A program made the position numbers and the translations under genes. From Alteromonas sp. KUL106 (GTDB lineage Bacteria; Pseudomonadota; Gammaproteobacteria; Enterobacterales; Alteromonadaceae): a stretch of DNA of 64,000 nucleotides. Below are positions 26,821 to 37,625 of the stretch, piece after piece. Where the stretch lies: NCBI RefSeq assembly GCF_009811415.1, contig NZ_BLIG01000007.1, positions 36,043-100,042 of the forward strand. The letters are read 5' to 3'. The notes beneath the pieces were generated by a model. The model saw only the letters and a list, made by a program, of their open reading frames with translations, did not search any database and was not told where the DNA came from. Positions within the stretch are counted from its first letter, which is position 1. Every line of letters starts with the position of its first letter.

Positions 26821-28428
26821 TTGAAATTTCCACGTTCATTAAATTTAACCCCTTCGTTAGCCAAATTTGTGTCTATAGCATCAGTCTTAATAACGCTGGT
26901 TTTCAACTTTCCTTTTATATCAAATGTCTATAGCGCCGTTCAGCCAGCCACAGTGAGTCAATGGATATTCTTCCTGTCTGTTCCTTTGTTACTTACCTTT
27001 TTAAATATCATTGCCCTTAGCCTATTAGGCGCTATTTTTCTGCCAAGATTGACCTTGGCGGTAACACTATTAGTCAGTTCGCTTCTTCTATACGGTACGG
27101 TCGCTTACGGCGTGATATTTGATAAGAGTATGATTCAAAATGTGATAGAGACCAATTCTGGTGAAGCATTTGCCTATCTAAACTCAACGCTTTTACTCTT
27201 TTTATTCTTGTTAGGATTGGTGCCCGTTGTTGCCGTCTTTAATCAGGAAATTAATGGAAAATTAGTATCTAGAGTCAAGCACTTACTTAAGCTCAACGTA
27301 TTAGCAGTGGTTGGAATAATCGTTATCGCTGCTGGCCTTTATAAAGACTATGCTGCGGTGGGCAGAAATAATAAGGATTTGGCCAAGTATATTATCCCCT
27401 ATGCATTCTACAATTCAGGCTATAAATACCTCAGAGACACCTATTTTTATCCGCCACTGCCTTACAAGGTACTCGACAAGACCCCTTCTTTAACAAAAAG
27501 AAATAATGCTTTGCCTTCCACGACTGTACTGGTTGTCGGAGAAACAGCAAGGGCAGACAATTTTGCCAGTAACGGCTATAGCAGAAACACCACGCCCATT
27601 ATGAACGACGTAGGCGCGGTAAGTTTCAACGATGTGACCTCATGCGGAACCGCTACTGCGGTGTCAGTACCCTGTATGTTTTCTCGGCTTTCAAGGCAAA
27701 GCTATGATACTCGCCTTGCGGAAAGTCAGGACAATGTGCTCGATATTCTAAATAGAGCAGGCGCTGACGTGACATGGATTGACAACAATAGTAGCTGCAA
27801 GGGGGTGTGCAAAAGAATTGAAACGATTGCGTTCGACCCAACCCGAGACCCCACTCTATGTGACGGCGATTTTTGCTATGATGTTCTGCTTAACGAGCTT
27901 TTGAAAGACGTTTTGTCAAAACCAGCGACTAACAATAGAGTTATTGTTCTTCATATGATTGGCTCTCACGGCCCCACCTATTTTCGAAGGTATCCTGCTG
28001 ATTTTGCTAAATTCTCCCCCGACTGCCCTAGAAGTGACATTCAAAATTGTGAATCGCAGGCGCTTATCAATACCTATGACAATACCATTGCGTACACTGA
28101 CTATGTCCTTGGTGAGATTGTTAATACATTAAAAAATGTGCCAAACGCTTCCATGCTATATCTGTCTGATCACGGTGAATCTTTGGGAGAAAAAGGACTC
28201 TATCTGCATGGATTTCCTTATCAAATTGCACCGCAAGAACAAACTCACATTCCTATGCTTTTTTGGGCGTCGAAGTTCGAAGATTCAGGCTACAGAAATT
28301 GTATTAAAAACCTAGCCAACCACCCTTACTCTCAAGACAACTTGTTTGACACATTGCTCGGTTTATCAAGTGTAAAGAGTATTACTTACCAACCTACTAT
28401 GGATATCTTTAAACAATGCGAAGCCTAA
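26821..28428 (+). CDS. eptA: Lipid A phosphoethanolamine transferase, EptA family
   Basis: 535 residues. Five N-terminal membrane segments (about 15-175, DUF1705-like) are followed by a periplasmic sulfatase-fold domain. Active-site elements: VVGETARADNF holds the metal-binding glutamate, Thr277 in SCGTATAVSVPC is the nucleophile, and LSDHGESLGEKGLYLHG supplies further zinc ligands. Paired cysteines typical of the family are present. It moves phosphoethanolamine from phosphatidylethanolamine to lipid A, releasing diacylglycerol and lowering binding of cationic peptides. The start is TTG at 26821 with a weak AAGAGAA site. It overlaps dgkA by 13 bases. Confidence 0.93.
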   Translation: MKFPRSLNLTPSLAKFVSIASVLITLVFNFPFISNVYSAVQPATVSQWIFFLSVPLLLTFLNIIALSLLGAIFLPRLTLAVTLLVSSLLLYGTVAYGVIFDKSMIQNVIETNSGEAFAYLNSTLLLFLFLLGLVPVVAVFNQEINGKLVSRVKHLLKLNVLAVVGIIVIAAGLYKDYAAVGRNNKDLAKYIIPYAFYNSGYKYLRDTYFYPPLPYKVLDKTPSLTKRNNALPSTTVLVVGETARADNFASNGYSRNTTPIMNDVGAVSFNDVTSCGTATAVSVPCMFSRLSRQSYDTRLAESQDNVLDILNRAGADVTWIDNNSSCKGVCKRIETIAFDPTRDPTLCDGDFCYDVLLNELLKDVLSKPATNNRVIVLHMIGSHGPTYFRRYPADFAKFSPDCPRSDIQNCESQALINTYDNTIAYTDYVLGEIVNTLKNVPNASMLYLSDHGESLGEKGLYLHGFPYQIAPQEQTHIPMLFWASKFEDSGYRNCIKNLANHPYSQDNLFDTLLGLSSVKSITYQPTMDIFKQCEA

Positions 28429-28835
28429 ATGAATCTAAACATGTCGTTTCCCCCCCTGCGCATTTTGACCCAAACAACAAACCAAAAGGCGTACTTCGAG
28501 TGTTTAAGGCACTCAAGAATTCATTTCGTGCAGTTAGCTGGCTTACTAAGAACGAAGCGGCATTTAAACAAGAAGTAGGCTTAGCCGCTGTAGCCTTCGT
28601 GATACTTGCGTTTTGGTCAATTCCTTTTCTTGAACGTGCAATTTTAATGTCTTCCATTTTTTTCATTTTATTTGCGGAAATCATCAATACGGCCATTGAA
28701 GTCACCGTCGACAGAATAGGAACAGAGTTTCATGCCCTATCAGGGCTAGCAAAAGACTTAGCATCAGCAGGCGTTTTTCTATCCATCGTTATTGCCTGTG
28801 TGTTGTGGACGGGCGTATTTTATAGCCACATATAA
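28416..28835 (+). CDS. dgkA: Diacylglycerol kinase DgkA
   Basis: 139 residues; the E. coli enzyme has 122, and the surplus is a hydrophilic N-terminus of about 22 residues. Three membrane segments and the family motif FAEIINTAIEVTVDRIG are clear, including the catalytic glutamate and asparagine. It phosphorylates diacylglycerol to phosphatidic acid at the inner membrane. Its start lies inside the eptA end, so it is probably translationally coupled. This makes sense because EptA generates the substrate. Confidence 0.95.
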   Translation: MRSLNESKHVVSPPAHFDPNNKPKGVLRVFKALKNSFRAVSWLTKNEAAFKQEVGLAAVAFVILAFWSIPFLERAILMSSIFFILFAEIINTAIEVTVDRIGTEFHALSGLAKDLASAGVFLSIVIACVLWTGVFYSHI

Positions 28836-28943
28836 AAGTATTAGTGAAGACCTTAATTCCCCAGAGGCATCCCTATAGCAAGGTTATAAAGATGAGCTTA
28901 TTAAGTTGAAGGTGTCACAATACTTCAAAAGAACTCATAACAA

Positions 28944-28967
28944 AAAGAGCGCCATTAGGCGCTCTTT
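28944..28967. terminator. Bidirectional terminator between dgkA and fda
   Basis: A 10-bp perfect stem, AAAGAGCGCC with GGCGCTCTTT, around an ATTA loop lies between the two convergent genes. On the minus strand it ends in TTTTTG just after fda; on the plus strand the T run is short. Confidence 0.88.
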
Positions 28968-28990
28968 ACAATCAATGTAAAAAGAGAGAA

Positions 28991-29890
28991 TTAAGCTTTA
29001 GACGCTTGATAGATACCTTCAATCGCAGTATCGAGTGTTGCTTCAAACTCTTCTTGAGATTGCTGCGCAGAAACCCCTTCGGTCAATGCACGAGAAAAAC
29101 TCGCAATCATACCTTGGTTTTCCGCCAGTTTCGCGTTTGCTTCTTCGCGGCTATAGCCACCAGATAGCGCTACCACTTTAAGTACGCGAGGGTGATCGAC
29201 AAGTTCTTTATAGAAGTTTGCTTCTGTTGGCAGCGTTAGCTTAAGCATGACTTCCTGCCCTTCATTTAGAAGGTTAAGCTGGGTAAGGATCTCTAATTTG
29301 AGAAGGGCTTCAGCTTCGGCTTTTTGTGGGCTATGAATGTCTACTTCTGGCTCGATAATGGGAACAAGACCAGCCGCTAAAATTTGCTTGCCTACTTCAA
29401 ATTGCTGTGCAACAACGTCTTTAATGCCTTGGTGATTGGCCAGCTTAACAACGCTGCGCATCTTGGTGCCAAATACGTCTTGCGCTACCGCTTTGGCAAG
29501 CAGTGCATCAAGGCCTGGCATTGGCTTCATTATCTGTACGCCATTGCTTTCTTCAGCCAATCCTTTATCAACCTTTAAGAAAGGAATGACACGCTTTTTC
29601 TGCCACAAGAAGTGTGCAGTAGACATGCCTTCAATGTCTCTATCAAGGGTGTTTTCAAATAAGATTGCGCCAAGAACGCGCTCGCCGCTAAAAGGGGTGC
29701 TGGTGATAATGCGCGTACGCATTTCGTGCACTAGATTAAACATCTCTTCATCTGAGCTGTATTCAGATTCTTCGATGCCATATAAGCGTAACGCTTTAGG
29801 GGTACTACCGCCGCTTTGATCTAACGCTGCAATAAAACCGGTTTGCGTCTTCAGTTTATCCAACATTGCCTGCTGAGCTTGTGATGCCAT
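28991..29890 (-). CDS. fda: Class I fructose-bisphosphate aldolase
   Basis: 299 residues, matching bacterial class I (Schiff-base) aldolases, which need no metal. [17 protein letters not shown] opens the barrel, and the imine-forming lysine lies in [15 protein letters not shown]. It interconverts fructose 1,6-bisphosphate with dihydroxyacetone phosphate and glyceraldehyde 3-phosphate. In E. coli this position of the epd-pgk operon holds the zinc-dependent class II enzyme FbaA; here the class I type takes it. A 301-base gap with two hairpins separates it from pgk, so it may also have its own promoter. Confidence 0.93.
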   Translation of the reverse strand: MASQAQQAMLDKLKTQTGFIAALDQSGGSTPKALRLYGIEESEYSSDEEMFNLVHEMRTRIITSTPFSGERVLGAILFENTLDRDIEGMSTAHFLWQKKRVIPFLKVDKGLAEESNGVQIMKPMPGLDALLAKAVAQDVFGTKMRSVVKLANHQGIKDVVAQQFEVGKQILAAGLVPIIEPEVDIHSPQKAEAEALLKLEILTQLNLLNEGQEVMLKLTLPTEANFYKELVDHPRVLKVVALSGGYSREEANAKLAENQGMIASFSRALTEGVSAQQSQEEFEATLDTAIEGIYQASKA

Positions 29891-30081
29891 TGCAACACTC
29901 CTTTTGTATATTACTGCCTTAATAGACAGGTGTAGGGTTTATTGTTATACCAATTCTATTAAAGATCTGTTTGTACCAGACACGGCATAGCAGTACCTTA
30001 AGTAAACACATCTGCAATAAAATGGGTATTTATGCCTGCGCACTTCACTGTTTCGCAGGTGTAATCGTTTCCGATTAAAAG

Positions 30082-30185
30082 GTCACGCTCAAAAATGCTG
30101 TTACTGAGCGTGACACCTATGGGGTAACGTTTGTACTAGGCCTTGGCTATCTTGAGCTTTAAGGCGCTGCGTTTACATGCAGCGC
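30082..30185. other. Two hairpins in the pgk-fda intergenic region
   Basis: In the 301-base gap there are two stem-loops. One is GTCACGCTCA (30082-30091) with TGAGCGTGAC (30105-30114). The other is GCGCTGC (30164-30170) with GCAGCGC (30179-30185), seven bases beyond the pgk stop. Neither is followed by a U tract on the minus strand, so RNA processing, 3'-end protection or attenuation seems likelier than simple termination. No gene is seen in the gap. Confidence 0.5.
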
Positions 30186-30191
30186 TCAGGC

Positions 30192-31367
30192 TTATTTATT
30201 TTTTTCTTCTAGTACTGCTACCGCGGGTAGTGTTTTGCCTTCCAAGAATTCAAGGAACGCGCCACCACCTGTTGAAATATAAGAGACCTTATCGGCAATT
30301 CCGTATTTATCAACGGCTGCTAGTGTATCACCACCACCTGCGATTGAGAATGCGTCGCTAGCCGCAATCGCTTCAGACAGCGCTTTAGTTCCAGCACTGA
30401 ACTGTTCAAATTCAAATACACCTACAGGGCCATTCCATACAATAGTGCCTGCGTTTTTAATGATCTCTTCTAACGCTTTTGAAGAGTCTGGGCCGATATC
30501 AAAAATCATATCGTCATCAGCAACATCACTGACAACTTTTAGCGTTGCTTCGGTGTTCTCATCAAACGCTTTGCCCACCACGACGTCTGTTGGCACTGGA
30601 ATATTACCACCATTCGCTTGCGCTTCATTCATCAACTGCGTGGCTTGTTCGGTGAGATCCATTTCTACCAGCGACTTACCAACATTGTGGCCTTGTGCTG
30701 CAATAAAGGTATTGGCAATGCCGCCGCCAACAATGAGCTGGTCGACTTTTTCGGCAAGCGTTTTCAATACGGTAAGTTTAGTAGATACTTTAGAGCCACC
30801 TACAATGGCAACCATTGGGCGCTTAGGATTATCCAGCGCTTTGCCTAGTGCATCTAATTCTGCAGCAAGTAATGGGCCAGCACAGGCTTTTGGTGCGAAT
30901 TTAGCAACGCCGTGGGTAGACGCTTGTGCGCGGTGAGCCGTACCAAACGCATCCATTACAAAAATATCGCAAAGTGCTGCGTACTGTTTTGCTAGCGTCT
31001 CGTCGTCTTTCTTTTCGCCTTTGTTAAAGCGTACGTTTTCAAGAATAACGAGTTCGCCGTCGGCCAGTTCAACACCATCCAGGTAATCTTTTACCAGCTT
31101 AACCGGTACGTCTAAGGCGTCATTGAGGTAATCGACTACAGGTTGAAGAGAGAACTCGTCAGCAGGCTCGCCTTCAGTAGGGCGACCAAGGTGAGACATC
31201 ACCATCACCGCCGCTCCCGCATCAAGCGCTGCTTTAATGGTAGGAATAGATGCTCTGATACGTGCATCAGAAGTGACTTTACCGTCTTTTACCGGCACGT
31301 TTAGGTCTTGTCTAATTAGTACGCGCTGACCGCTTAAGGCCATATCGCTCATGCTTGGAATTGCCAT
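30192..31367 (-). CDS. pgk: Phosphoglycerate kinase
   Basis: 391 residues, the normal length. The N-terminal substrate-binding signature [16 protein letters not shown] and the C-terminal nucleotide-binding [17 protein letters not shown] and [12 protein letters not shown] are present. It transfers phosphate from 1,3-bisphosphoglycerate to ADP in glycolysis, reversibly. Third gene of tktA-epd-pgk-fda, 112 bases after epd. Confidence 0.98.
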   Translation of the reverse strand: MAIPSMSDMALSGQRVLIRQDLNVPVKDGKVTSDARIRASIPTIKAALDAGAAVMVMSHLGRPTEGEPADEFSLQPVVDYLNDALDVPVKLVKDYLDGVELADGELVILENVRFNKGEKKDDETLAKQYAALCDIFVMDAFGTAHRAQASTHGVAKFAPKACAGPLLAAELDALGKALDNPKRPMVAIVGGSKVSTKLTVLKTLAEKVDQLIVGGGIANTFIAAQGHNVGKSLVEMDLTEQATQLMNEAQANGGNIPVPTDVVVGKAFDENTEATLKVVSDVADDDMIFDIGPDSSKALEEIIKNAGTIVWNGPVGVFEFEQFSAGTKALSEAIAASDAFSIAGGGDTLAAVDKYGIADKVSYISTGGGAFLEFLEGKTLPAVAVLEEKNK

Positions 31368-31479
31368 TGTCTTTCCTATGTTAATTTCAATTTAGTAGAG
31401 CGTGTTTATAAACACACGCTCAAATTAACGGTGAAAGCTGCGCGGGCTGGTGCTACCAACCCTTGGCAGCATCAATGCT

Positions 31480-32490
31480 TTACTTTGCGTCGAACATCAC
31501 TTTTGCTGTGTCGAGCATACGGTTTGCAAAACCCCATTCGTTGTCACACCACACCAGTGTTTTAACCAGTTGCTTGTGACTGACTCTTGTCTGTGTGCCA
31601 TCTACAATACACGAGTGAGGGTCGTGATTGAAATCTACCGACACCAAAGGCTCTTCGGTGTAATCCAAAATACCTTGTAACCGCCCCGCTTTTGCATTGC
31701 GAAGTGCCTGGTTCACTTGTTCTATGGTTACCTTAGATTGAAGCGTTACGCTTAAGTCCATGGCAGTAACATTGATAGTAGGCACTCGAACCGCAATAGC
31801 CTCAAATTTACCCGCAAACTTAGGCAGAATGCGCTCTATACCGGCAGCAAGTCGCGTATCAACGGGAATAATCGACTGACTTGCGGCGCGGGTTCTGCGC
31901 AAATCTTCATGATAGGCGTCGATAACTTGCTGGTCATGCATAGAGGCGTGAATGGTAGTGATCGTTCCACTTTCAACGCCAAAAGCTGCATCTAGCGCTT
32001 GGATAACCGGAACGATGCAGTTTGTGGTACAAGAACCATTAGAGACTAATTTTTGTTCACTGGTCAACGTGTCTTCGTTGGTACCGAAAATGACCGTATT
32101 GTCTAAATCTGGTGACCCGGGTGATGAGAAAAGCACTTTGCCAGCGCCTGCATCTAAGTGGGCTTGCCCGGATGCTCTGTCATCAAACTTCCCCGTACAC
32201 TCAAGCACAATATCAACGCCTAAGTCTTTCCACGGTAGATCTTTAATATCGCTTACCGCGAGCAGCGTAATATCGTCGCCTGCGACATTTAGCGTGTTGT
32301 TTTCTAAGGCCACATCAAAACGGAACCGCCCGTGGGCGGTATCGTATTTAAGTAAATGTGCAATGCCTTCGGGTTTCGCAATGTCGTTAATGGCTACCAC
32401 GTTAAATTCGTTGTTGCGCCCGCTTTCATAAAGCGCGCGCAGCACGTTGCGACCAATACGACCAAACCCATTTATGGCAATATTTACCAT
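31480..32490 (-). CDS. epd: D-erythrose-4-phosphate dehydrogenase
   Basis: 336 residues of the GAPDH superfamily. The NAD site [19 protein letters not shown] and the catalytic Cys154 in SNGSCTTNC are visible. Long stretches such as [27 protein letters not shown] and [11 protein letters not shown] are characteristic of Epd rather than GapA. The enzyme oxidises erythrose 4-phosphate to 4-phosphoerythronate, the first step of the DXP-dependent pyridoxal phosphate pathway. Its place between tktA, which makes erythrose 4-phosphate, and pgk is the classical order. Residual glyceraldehyde-3-phosphate activity cannot be excluded. Confidence 0.9.
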   Translation of the reverse strand: MVNIAINGFGRIGRNVLRALYESGRNNEFNVVAINDIAKPEGIAHLLKYDTAHGRFRFDVALENNTLNVAGDDITLLAVSDIKDLPWKDLGVDIVLECTGKFDDRASGQAHLDAGAGKVLFSSPGSPDLDNTVIFGTNEDTLTSEQKLVSNGSCTTNCIVPVIQALDAAFGVESGTITTIHASMHDQQVIDAYHEDLRRTRAASQSIIPVDTRLAAGIERILPKFAGKFEAIAVRVPTINVTAMDLSVTLQSKVTIEQVNQALRNAKAGRLQGILDYTEEPLVSVDFNHDPHSCIVDGTQTRVSHKQLVKTLVWCDNEWGFANRMLDTAKVMFDAK

Positions 32491-32508
32491 AGGCTTATCT
32501 GTTACCTC

Positions 32509-34500
32509 TTACAGAGACAGTGCAGCCTCTACTACAGCGTCAGTGGTAATGTTGAAGTGCTTAAACAGGTCGCCAGCAGGTGCAGACTCACCAAAGGTGT
32601 CCATACCCACGATAGCACCATTAAAGCCAACGTACTTGTACCAGCTGTCTTTAGACAAGGCTTCGACCGCTACGCGTTTAACAACATTAGAAGGCAATAC
32701 GCTTTCACGGTAATCAGCAGACTGACGATCAAATACGTCAGTTGATGGCATAGACACTACGCGCACCGCTTTACCTTGCTCGGTCAGTTTCGCTGCAGCT
32801 TCAACGGCTAGCTGAACCTCAGACCCTGTACCAATAAGAATAAGCTCTGGCGTACCTTCACAGTCTTTAAGTACGTAACCGCCTTTCGCAATATCAGCCA
32901 CTTGTTGAGCCGTTCTTTCTTGCTGCGCTAAGCCTTGGCGTGTGAAGATTAGTGTTGTTGGGCCGTCAGTACGCTCAATAGCAGACTTCCACGACACAGC
33001 AGACTCAACCTGATCACACGGACGCCAGTTATCAAGGTTAGGTGTTGCACGTAGCGCTACTACCTGCTCTACCGGCTGGTGCGTTGGGCCGTCTTCACCC
33101 AGACCAATTGAGTCATGAGTGTAAACGAAAATAGCAGGCTGCTTCATTAGTGCTGCCATACGTACCGCGTTACGGGCATATTCCATAAACATTAGGAAGG
33201 TTGCACCGTATGCTTTAAAACCGCCGTGAAGAGCAATACCGTTCATCATGGCAGACATACCAAACTCACGTACACCATAATAAATGTAGTTACCTGAGGC
33301 ATCGTTCGCTTCAACGCCTTTGCTGCCTTCCCAAATAGTCAGGTTAGAACCAGCAAGGTCAGCAGAGCCGCCTAATAGCTCAGGAAGTAGTGGACCAAAT
33401 GCGTTTAGTGCATTTTGCGACGCTTTACGTGAAGCAATATTTTGTGGGTTAGCTTGCAGCTCAGCAATAATTGCATCTGCTTTTTCGCTGAAATCTGCTG
33501 GCAACTCACCATTTACGCGGCGTTTGAACTCTGCCGCAAGCTCTGGGTAGGCGGCTTCGTATGCTGCAAAAGCGTCGTTCCACGCGCTTTCTGCTTTTGA
33601 GCCTTTCTCTTTACCATCCCAACCCGCGTAAATATCGTCTGGAATTTCAAACGCGCCATGGCTCCAGCCAAGCTTCTCACGCGTGGCGACGATTTCGTCT
33701 TCACCTAATGGTGCACCGTGACACGACTCGGTACCCTCTTTATTAGGCGAACCGAAACCAATGGTGGTTTTACAACAAATAAGCGTAGGCTGCGCAGTAT
33801 TCGCTTGCGCCTTTTCAATCGCCGCTTTAACTTGCTCAGCGTCGTGACCGTCAACACCGTCAATGACTTCCCAACCGTAGCTCTTAAAACGTGCTGGTGT
33901 ATCGTCAGTGAACCAACCTTCAACTTCACCATCAATTGAAATGCCGTTGTCATCCCAAAAGGCGATTAGCTTGCCAAGGCCTAATGTGCCGGCTAGTGAA
34001 CAGGTTTCGTGTGAGATACCTTCCATCAAGCAGCCGTCGCCTAAAAATGCGTAGGTGTGGTGATCAACAATAGTGTGGCCGTCACGGTTAAATTGTGCTG
34101 CTAGCACTTTCTCGGCAAGCGCCATACCCACAGCATTACTGATGCCTTGGCCTAGTGGGCCAGTGGTAGTTTCTACACCTGGCGCATAACCGTACTCTGG
34201 GTGACCTGGCGTTTTTGAATGCAATTGGCGGAAGTTCTTTAATTCTTCAATTGGCAGTTCGTAGCCCGAAAGGTGAAGAAGAGAGTACAACAGCATCGAG
34301 CCGTGACCATTTGAAAGCACAAAGCGATCGCGGTTAGCCCAAGACGGGTTTGCAGGGTTGTGTGATAAGAAATCACCCCATAGTACCTGTGCGATATCAG
34401 CCATCCCCATTGGGGCACCTGGGTGACCAGATTTAGCTTGTTGAACGGCGTCCATACTTAATGCACGGATTGCATTGGCGAGTTCACGACGAGAGGGCAT
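32509..34500 (-). CDS. tktA: Transketolase
   Basis: 663 residues, the E. coli TktA length. The thiamine diphosphate motif begins at [12 protein letters not shown] and ends at the NN-type sequence [10 protein letters not shown]. The C-terminal part holds [22 protein letters not shown], typical of transketolases. It shuttles two-carbon units in the pentose phosphate pathway. First gene of the operon, 18 bases before epd. Start ATG at 34500 has AGGAG close upstream on the minus strand. Confidence 0.97.
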   Translation of the reverse strand: MPSRRELANAIRALSMDAVQQAKSGHPGAPMGMADIAQVLWGDFLSHNPANPSWANRDRFVLSNGHGSMLLYSLLHLSGYELPIEELKNFRQLHSKTPGHPEYGYAPGVETTTGPLGQGISNAVGMALAEKVLAAQFNRDGHTIVDHHTYAFLGDGCLMEGISHETCSLAGTLGLGKLIAFWDDNGISIDGEVEGWFTDDTPARFKSYGWEVIDGVDGHDAEQVKAAIEKAQANTAQPTLICCKTTIGFGSPNKEGTESCHGAPLGEDEIVATREKLGWSHGAFEIPDDIYAGWDGKEKGSKAESAWNDAFAAYEAAYPELAAEFKRRVNGELPADFSEKADAIIAELQANPQNIASRKASQNALNAFGPLLPELLGGSADLAGSNLTIWEGSKGVEANDASGNYIYYGVREFGMSAMMNGIALHGGFKAYGATFLMFMEYARNAVRMAALMKQPAIFVYTHDSIGLGEDGPTHQPVEQVVALRATPNLDNWRPCDQVESAVSWKSAIERTDGPTTLIFTRQGLAQQERTAQQVADIAKGGYVLKDCEGTPELILIGTGSEVQLAVEAAAKLTEQGKAVRVVSMPSTDVFDRQSADYRESVLPSNVVKRVAVEALSKDSWYKYVGFNGAIVGMDTFGESAPAGDLFKHFNITTDAVVEAALSL

Positions 34501-34803
34501 GTTGTCTCCTGATTTATTTTGTATCTTTTAGTACCGCAGAAGTAAATTGGTTTGAGCACAGAGGAACACCAATAGTCTGCTATTACTTTACTTCTAGGCA
34601 CCTTTGAATGTGGGGGTATTCTTACCCATGCCACCTTTCAGTTCAATGGATTTTCATTGCCATTGTCGAAAGTAAATCCAAAAACATCAATTCAGCTTAT
34701 AAAGCGCTTGGCGCTGCCGATTACCTTAAATACTGCAATCTCTTTGTTCTTTATCGAAATAACCCTAAAAGTGATCGGGTTATGTCAACTATTCGTAACG
34801 AAG

Positions 34804-34835
34804 AGACTTTTAGACGTCTAGAAGTAAAGACTGGT
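34804..34835 (+). promoter_or_regulatory. Four tandem MetJ boxes upstream of metK
   Basis: Four consecutive 8-base units in register: AGACTTTT, AGACGTCT, AGAAGTAA and AGACTGGT. The second is a perfect match to the met box AGACGTCT. Tandem 8-bp repeats are how MetJ dimers bind with S-adenosylmethionine as corepressor. The array ends 63 bases before the metK start. The surrounding 398-base gap between tktA and metK holds no convincing gene: an 81-codon frame at 34608 runs through the boxes and is probably noise. Confidence 0.82.
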
Positions 34836-34898
34836 ATTTATAACTTGTTTTAGTACAATATACGACTATTTTGATAATTTAACGCTTACGGAGCATTT

Positions 34899-36044
34899 AT
34901 GGCCACGCATTTATTCACATCCGAGTCAGTGTCTGAAGGACATCCGGACAAAATTGCTGATCAGATCTCAGATGCGGTTCTTGACGCTATTTTGGAGCAA
35001 GATCCTCGCGCTCGGGTGGCCTGCGAAACGTATGTAAAAACCGGTATGGTTTTGGTAGGTGGTGAGGTTACTACCTCTGCATGGGTAGATATTGAAGAGC
35101 TTACCCGTAAAACAGTAAAAGAAATTGGCTATACGCACTCTGACATGGGCTTCGACGCCGATTCATGTGCAGTATTAAATGCTATTGGTAAACAGTCTCC
35201 AGACATTAACCAAGGTGTCGACCGCGAAAGCCTAGAAGAACAAGGTGCGGGTGACCAAGGTCTAATGTTTGGTTATGCCAGCGACGAAACTGACGTACTC
35301 ATGCCAGCGCCAATCACTTATTCTCATCGCCTTGTTCAAAAGCAAGCCGAAGTACGTAAGTCAGGCAAGCTAGACTGGTTGCGCCCAGATGCGAAAAGCC
35401 AAATTACGTTCAAGTACGAGAACGATAAGCCTGTGGGCATCGACGCGGTTGTTCTTTCAACCCAGCACTGTGATTCAGTAAGCACTGAAACCGTGCGTGA
35501 AGCGGTAATGGAAGAAATTATTAAGCCAGTGCTACCAAGTGAATGGATTGATGCCAATACGCGTTTTCATATTAACCCAACAGGCAGATTCGTTATCGGC
35601 GGCCCTATGGGCGACTGTGGCCTAACAGGCCGTAAAATCATCGTAGATACCTACGGCGGTATGGCACGTCACGGCGGTGGCGCGTTCTCTGGTAAAGATC
35701 CATCAAAAGTAGACCGCAGCGCAGCCTACGCAGGTCGTTATGTTGCAAAGAACATTGTTGCAGCAGGTCTTGCTAAACGTTGCGAAATTCAAGTGTCTTA
35801 CGCGATTGGTGTGGCAGAGCCGACATCTATCAGTATCGATACATTTGGTACCGGTGTGGTAGATGAGAAAACACTGGTTGCACTCGTGCGCGAACACTTC
35901 GACCTACGTCCTTATGGCCTAATTAAGATGCTAGATTTGGAGCGCCCAATTTATCGCCCAACAGCTGCATACGGTCACTTTGGCCGCGACGAGTTCCCAT
36001 GGGAAGCAACAGACAAAGCTGAAGCGCTTAAAGCATCACTGTAG
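34899..36044 (+). CDS. metK: S-adenosylmethionine synthetase
   Basis: 381 residues, standard length. Substrate and ATP motifs [15 protein letters not shown], the hexapeptide GAGDQG and [19 protein letters not shown] are all intact. It forms S-adenosylmethionine from methionine and ATP in the cytoplasm as a tetramer. ATG at 34899 follows CGGAG. It is a single-gene unit regulated, from the sequence, by the tandem met boxes at 34804-34835. Confidence 0.98.
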   Translation: MATHLFTSESVSEGHPDKIADQISDAVLDAILEQDPRARVACETYVKTGMVLVGGEVTTSAWVDIEELTRKTVKEIGYTHSDMGFDADSCAVLNAIGKQSPDINQGVDRESLEEQGAGDQGLMFGYASDETDVLMPAPITYSHRLVQKQAEVRKSGKLDWLRPDAKSQITFKYENDKPVGIDAVVLSTQHCDSVSTETVREAVMEEIIKPVLPSEWIDANTRFHINPTGRFVIGGPMGDCGLTGRKIIVDTYGGMARHGGGAFSGKDPSKVDRSAAYAGRYVAKNIVAAGLAKRCEIQVSYAIGVAEPTSISIDTFGTGVVDEKTLVALVREHFDLRPYGLIKMLDLERPIYRPTAAYGHFGRDEFPWEATDKAEALKASL

Positions 36045-36107
36045 TTATATGTGTGCATAGGCGCGATTGGTTGTTGTAGCGCAACAAACACTAGCGCTTA
36101 ATGAAGA

Positions 36108-36158
36108 AACGCCGTTCGATTTACGCACTTTCTGCGCGTTGTCGCCGGCGTTTTTTGT
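36108..36158 (+). terminator. Probable metK terminator
   Basis: AACGCCG at 36108-36114 pairs with CGGCGTT at 36146-36152, followed directly by TTTTT. The wide loop contains an inner ACGCA/TGCGCGT hairpin. It lies about 60 bases after the metK stop. Confidence 0.7.
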
Positions 36159-36319
36159 TTGCGAGACAACCGAAAAACAACGTGACTAACTAAAAATCAC
36201 GCTTTATGTTTTCAAGGTTCAATATTTGGCCTATGATTTCACATTGTGCGTTTTATTTATAAAAACCTTCACCGATGATGTTTTACGCGAACGGTGGCAA
36301 TGTAAACGTAGGGTCTTCC

Positions 36320-36790
36320 ATGAATGTCATTTACGGTATTTCTCTTGTAGTTTTTATCCTATTAGCGTCTACATCAACGTCTGTATTCGCGCAAACCTCT
36401 GACATTCACCTAAACCCTATTCAATTTAAAAGTAAAAAACTTGCTCGATGGCAGCTTAAGAGCATGTATCGCGTTCAGTCGATTACAGAAACCCACTATT
36501 ACGACAGTAGCTTTACCTATCCTGCCGGGTCAGAAGGGATGATTAGCGCCAGCCGACGGTTCGATACCTGGCTACCTCAAAAAGTTTATGCGACATATAA
36601 AACCAATAATACGGCTTTTCAACATTATGCGGAGTGGCTCTACCTACCTCATGATGAGGGAACCTTTACCCGTTTAGGCTGGTTACTTGGCGGTCGAGAA
36701 GGGCTGAACATGGCGGTTGAAATCGAACACCGACAAGTCGGAGAAGAGGAAAATATGGCGTTATCACTGGGTGTAAACTATCTCTTTTAA
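36320..36790 (+). CDS. Small exported protein of unknown function
   Basis: 156 residues from the ATG at 36320, which begins at the signal peptide NVIYGISLVVFILLASTSTSVFA; an upstream in-frame start at 36275 would add 15 residues. GTAGGG lies before the chosen start. The mature part alternates aromatic and polar residues and ends in ALSLGVNYLF, the aromatic end expected of an outer-membrane beta-barrel. That is only a resemblance; no family recognised. Convergent with the exonuclease gene, eight bases apart. Confidence 0.6.
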   Translation: MNVIYGISLVVFILLASTSTSVFAQTSDIHLNPIQFKSKKLARWQLKSMYRVQSITETHYYDSSFTYPAGSEGMISASRRFDTWLPQKVYATYKTNNTAFQHYAEWLYLPHDEGTFTRLGWLLGGREGLNMAVEIEHRQVGEEENMALSLGVNYLF

Positions 36791-36798
36791 ACAGCGAA

Positions 36799-37302
36799 CT
36801 ATGCCCCTGTAAGTTCCAGCGTTTTTGCGTAGGTCTGCTGAATGAGCATCGCATCTGAACTTGCTCTGTGCCGCTTGACATCATACTCAGCGCTTAGGCA
36901 ATTTTTGACGTCATGCCACATCTCCATTTGCCCTTCGCTCAAAATATAGTCTAAAGCGCGGCATGTAAAAGACATTTCCACCTGAGCAGCAGCGTAGAGT
37001 TTAATAAGCCAAGGATTGTCGACGACCCAACCGTCACTATAAACAACCGTATTGCCTAAAAAGTTGTTTAACTCCATGCATACGGTTAACGGCTCTTCCC
37101 CTCTTGCTTGCAACATTTGCTGTGATATTCCGTGTAATGACTCGGCTTTTTTATCCCAATGAACCCAAGAGGCAAAAGGTCTCAGTAATTTGCACCACTT
37201 TGCACCATCATAGCGCACTATTCCTATTTCAATGGGGTAACTTGCTGCACCAAAACCACTTGCTTCAACGTCAATGATGGTTGGCAGGGTTAATTTTCGC
37301 AC
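36799..37302 (-). CDS. DEDDh-type 3'-5' exonuclease-like protein
   Basis: 167 residues. Exonuclease motifs of the DnaQ/RNase T superfamily are visible: ExoI IIDVEASGFG (Asp and Glu), ExoII VVYSDGWVVDNPWL with its Asp, and ExoIII RHRASSDAML with histidine and aspartate five apart, the DEDDh form. The single-domain size resembles orphan exonucleases rather than polymerase subunits. DNA or RNA substrate unknown. Monocistronic. Confidence 0.78.
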   Translation of the reverse strand: MRKLTLPTIIDVEASGFGAASYPIEIGIVRYDGAKWCKLLRPFASWVHWDKKAESLHGISQQMLQARGEEPLTVCMELNNFLGNTVVYSDGWVVDNPWLIKLYAAAQVEMSFTCRALDYILSEGQMEMWHDVKNCLSAEYDVKRHRASSDAMLIQQTYAKTLELTGA

Positions 37303-37625
37303 TCGAACTCCAAACTACTGTTTATCAATGCTTGCAACACGGTCAAACACCATTAAATATGTCAGCACTAAACACATAAGCGTATTCACACCACCAAACT
37401 TTTTCAGTGACCTGTATAGTTTACATACAGACAACATAATACTAATAACTCTTAATGGTAGAATCATGCCATATTTGCCGTTATCGATATGATTTATATC
37501 CCATCCAGGCTCCGTAAGCTACGGATGTGCAGCCTCATTTTTATACTAAAGAACAATACAATTAAGAAAAAAGTAAGGACGCATTGCTATACACTTTTGT
37601 ATGTGATTATTTGAGTATTCTATCT

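Noticed and set aside
29944..29965. ATACCAATTCTATTAAAG-like string, suspected as another repeat family
   Set aside because: Only one copy seen in the window and no inverted ends, so no support as a repeat.
34608..34853. 81-codon plus-strand open frame before metK
   Set aside because: It runs through the tandem met boxes and lacks a ribosome site; better explained as promoter and leader DNA.
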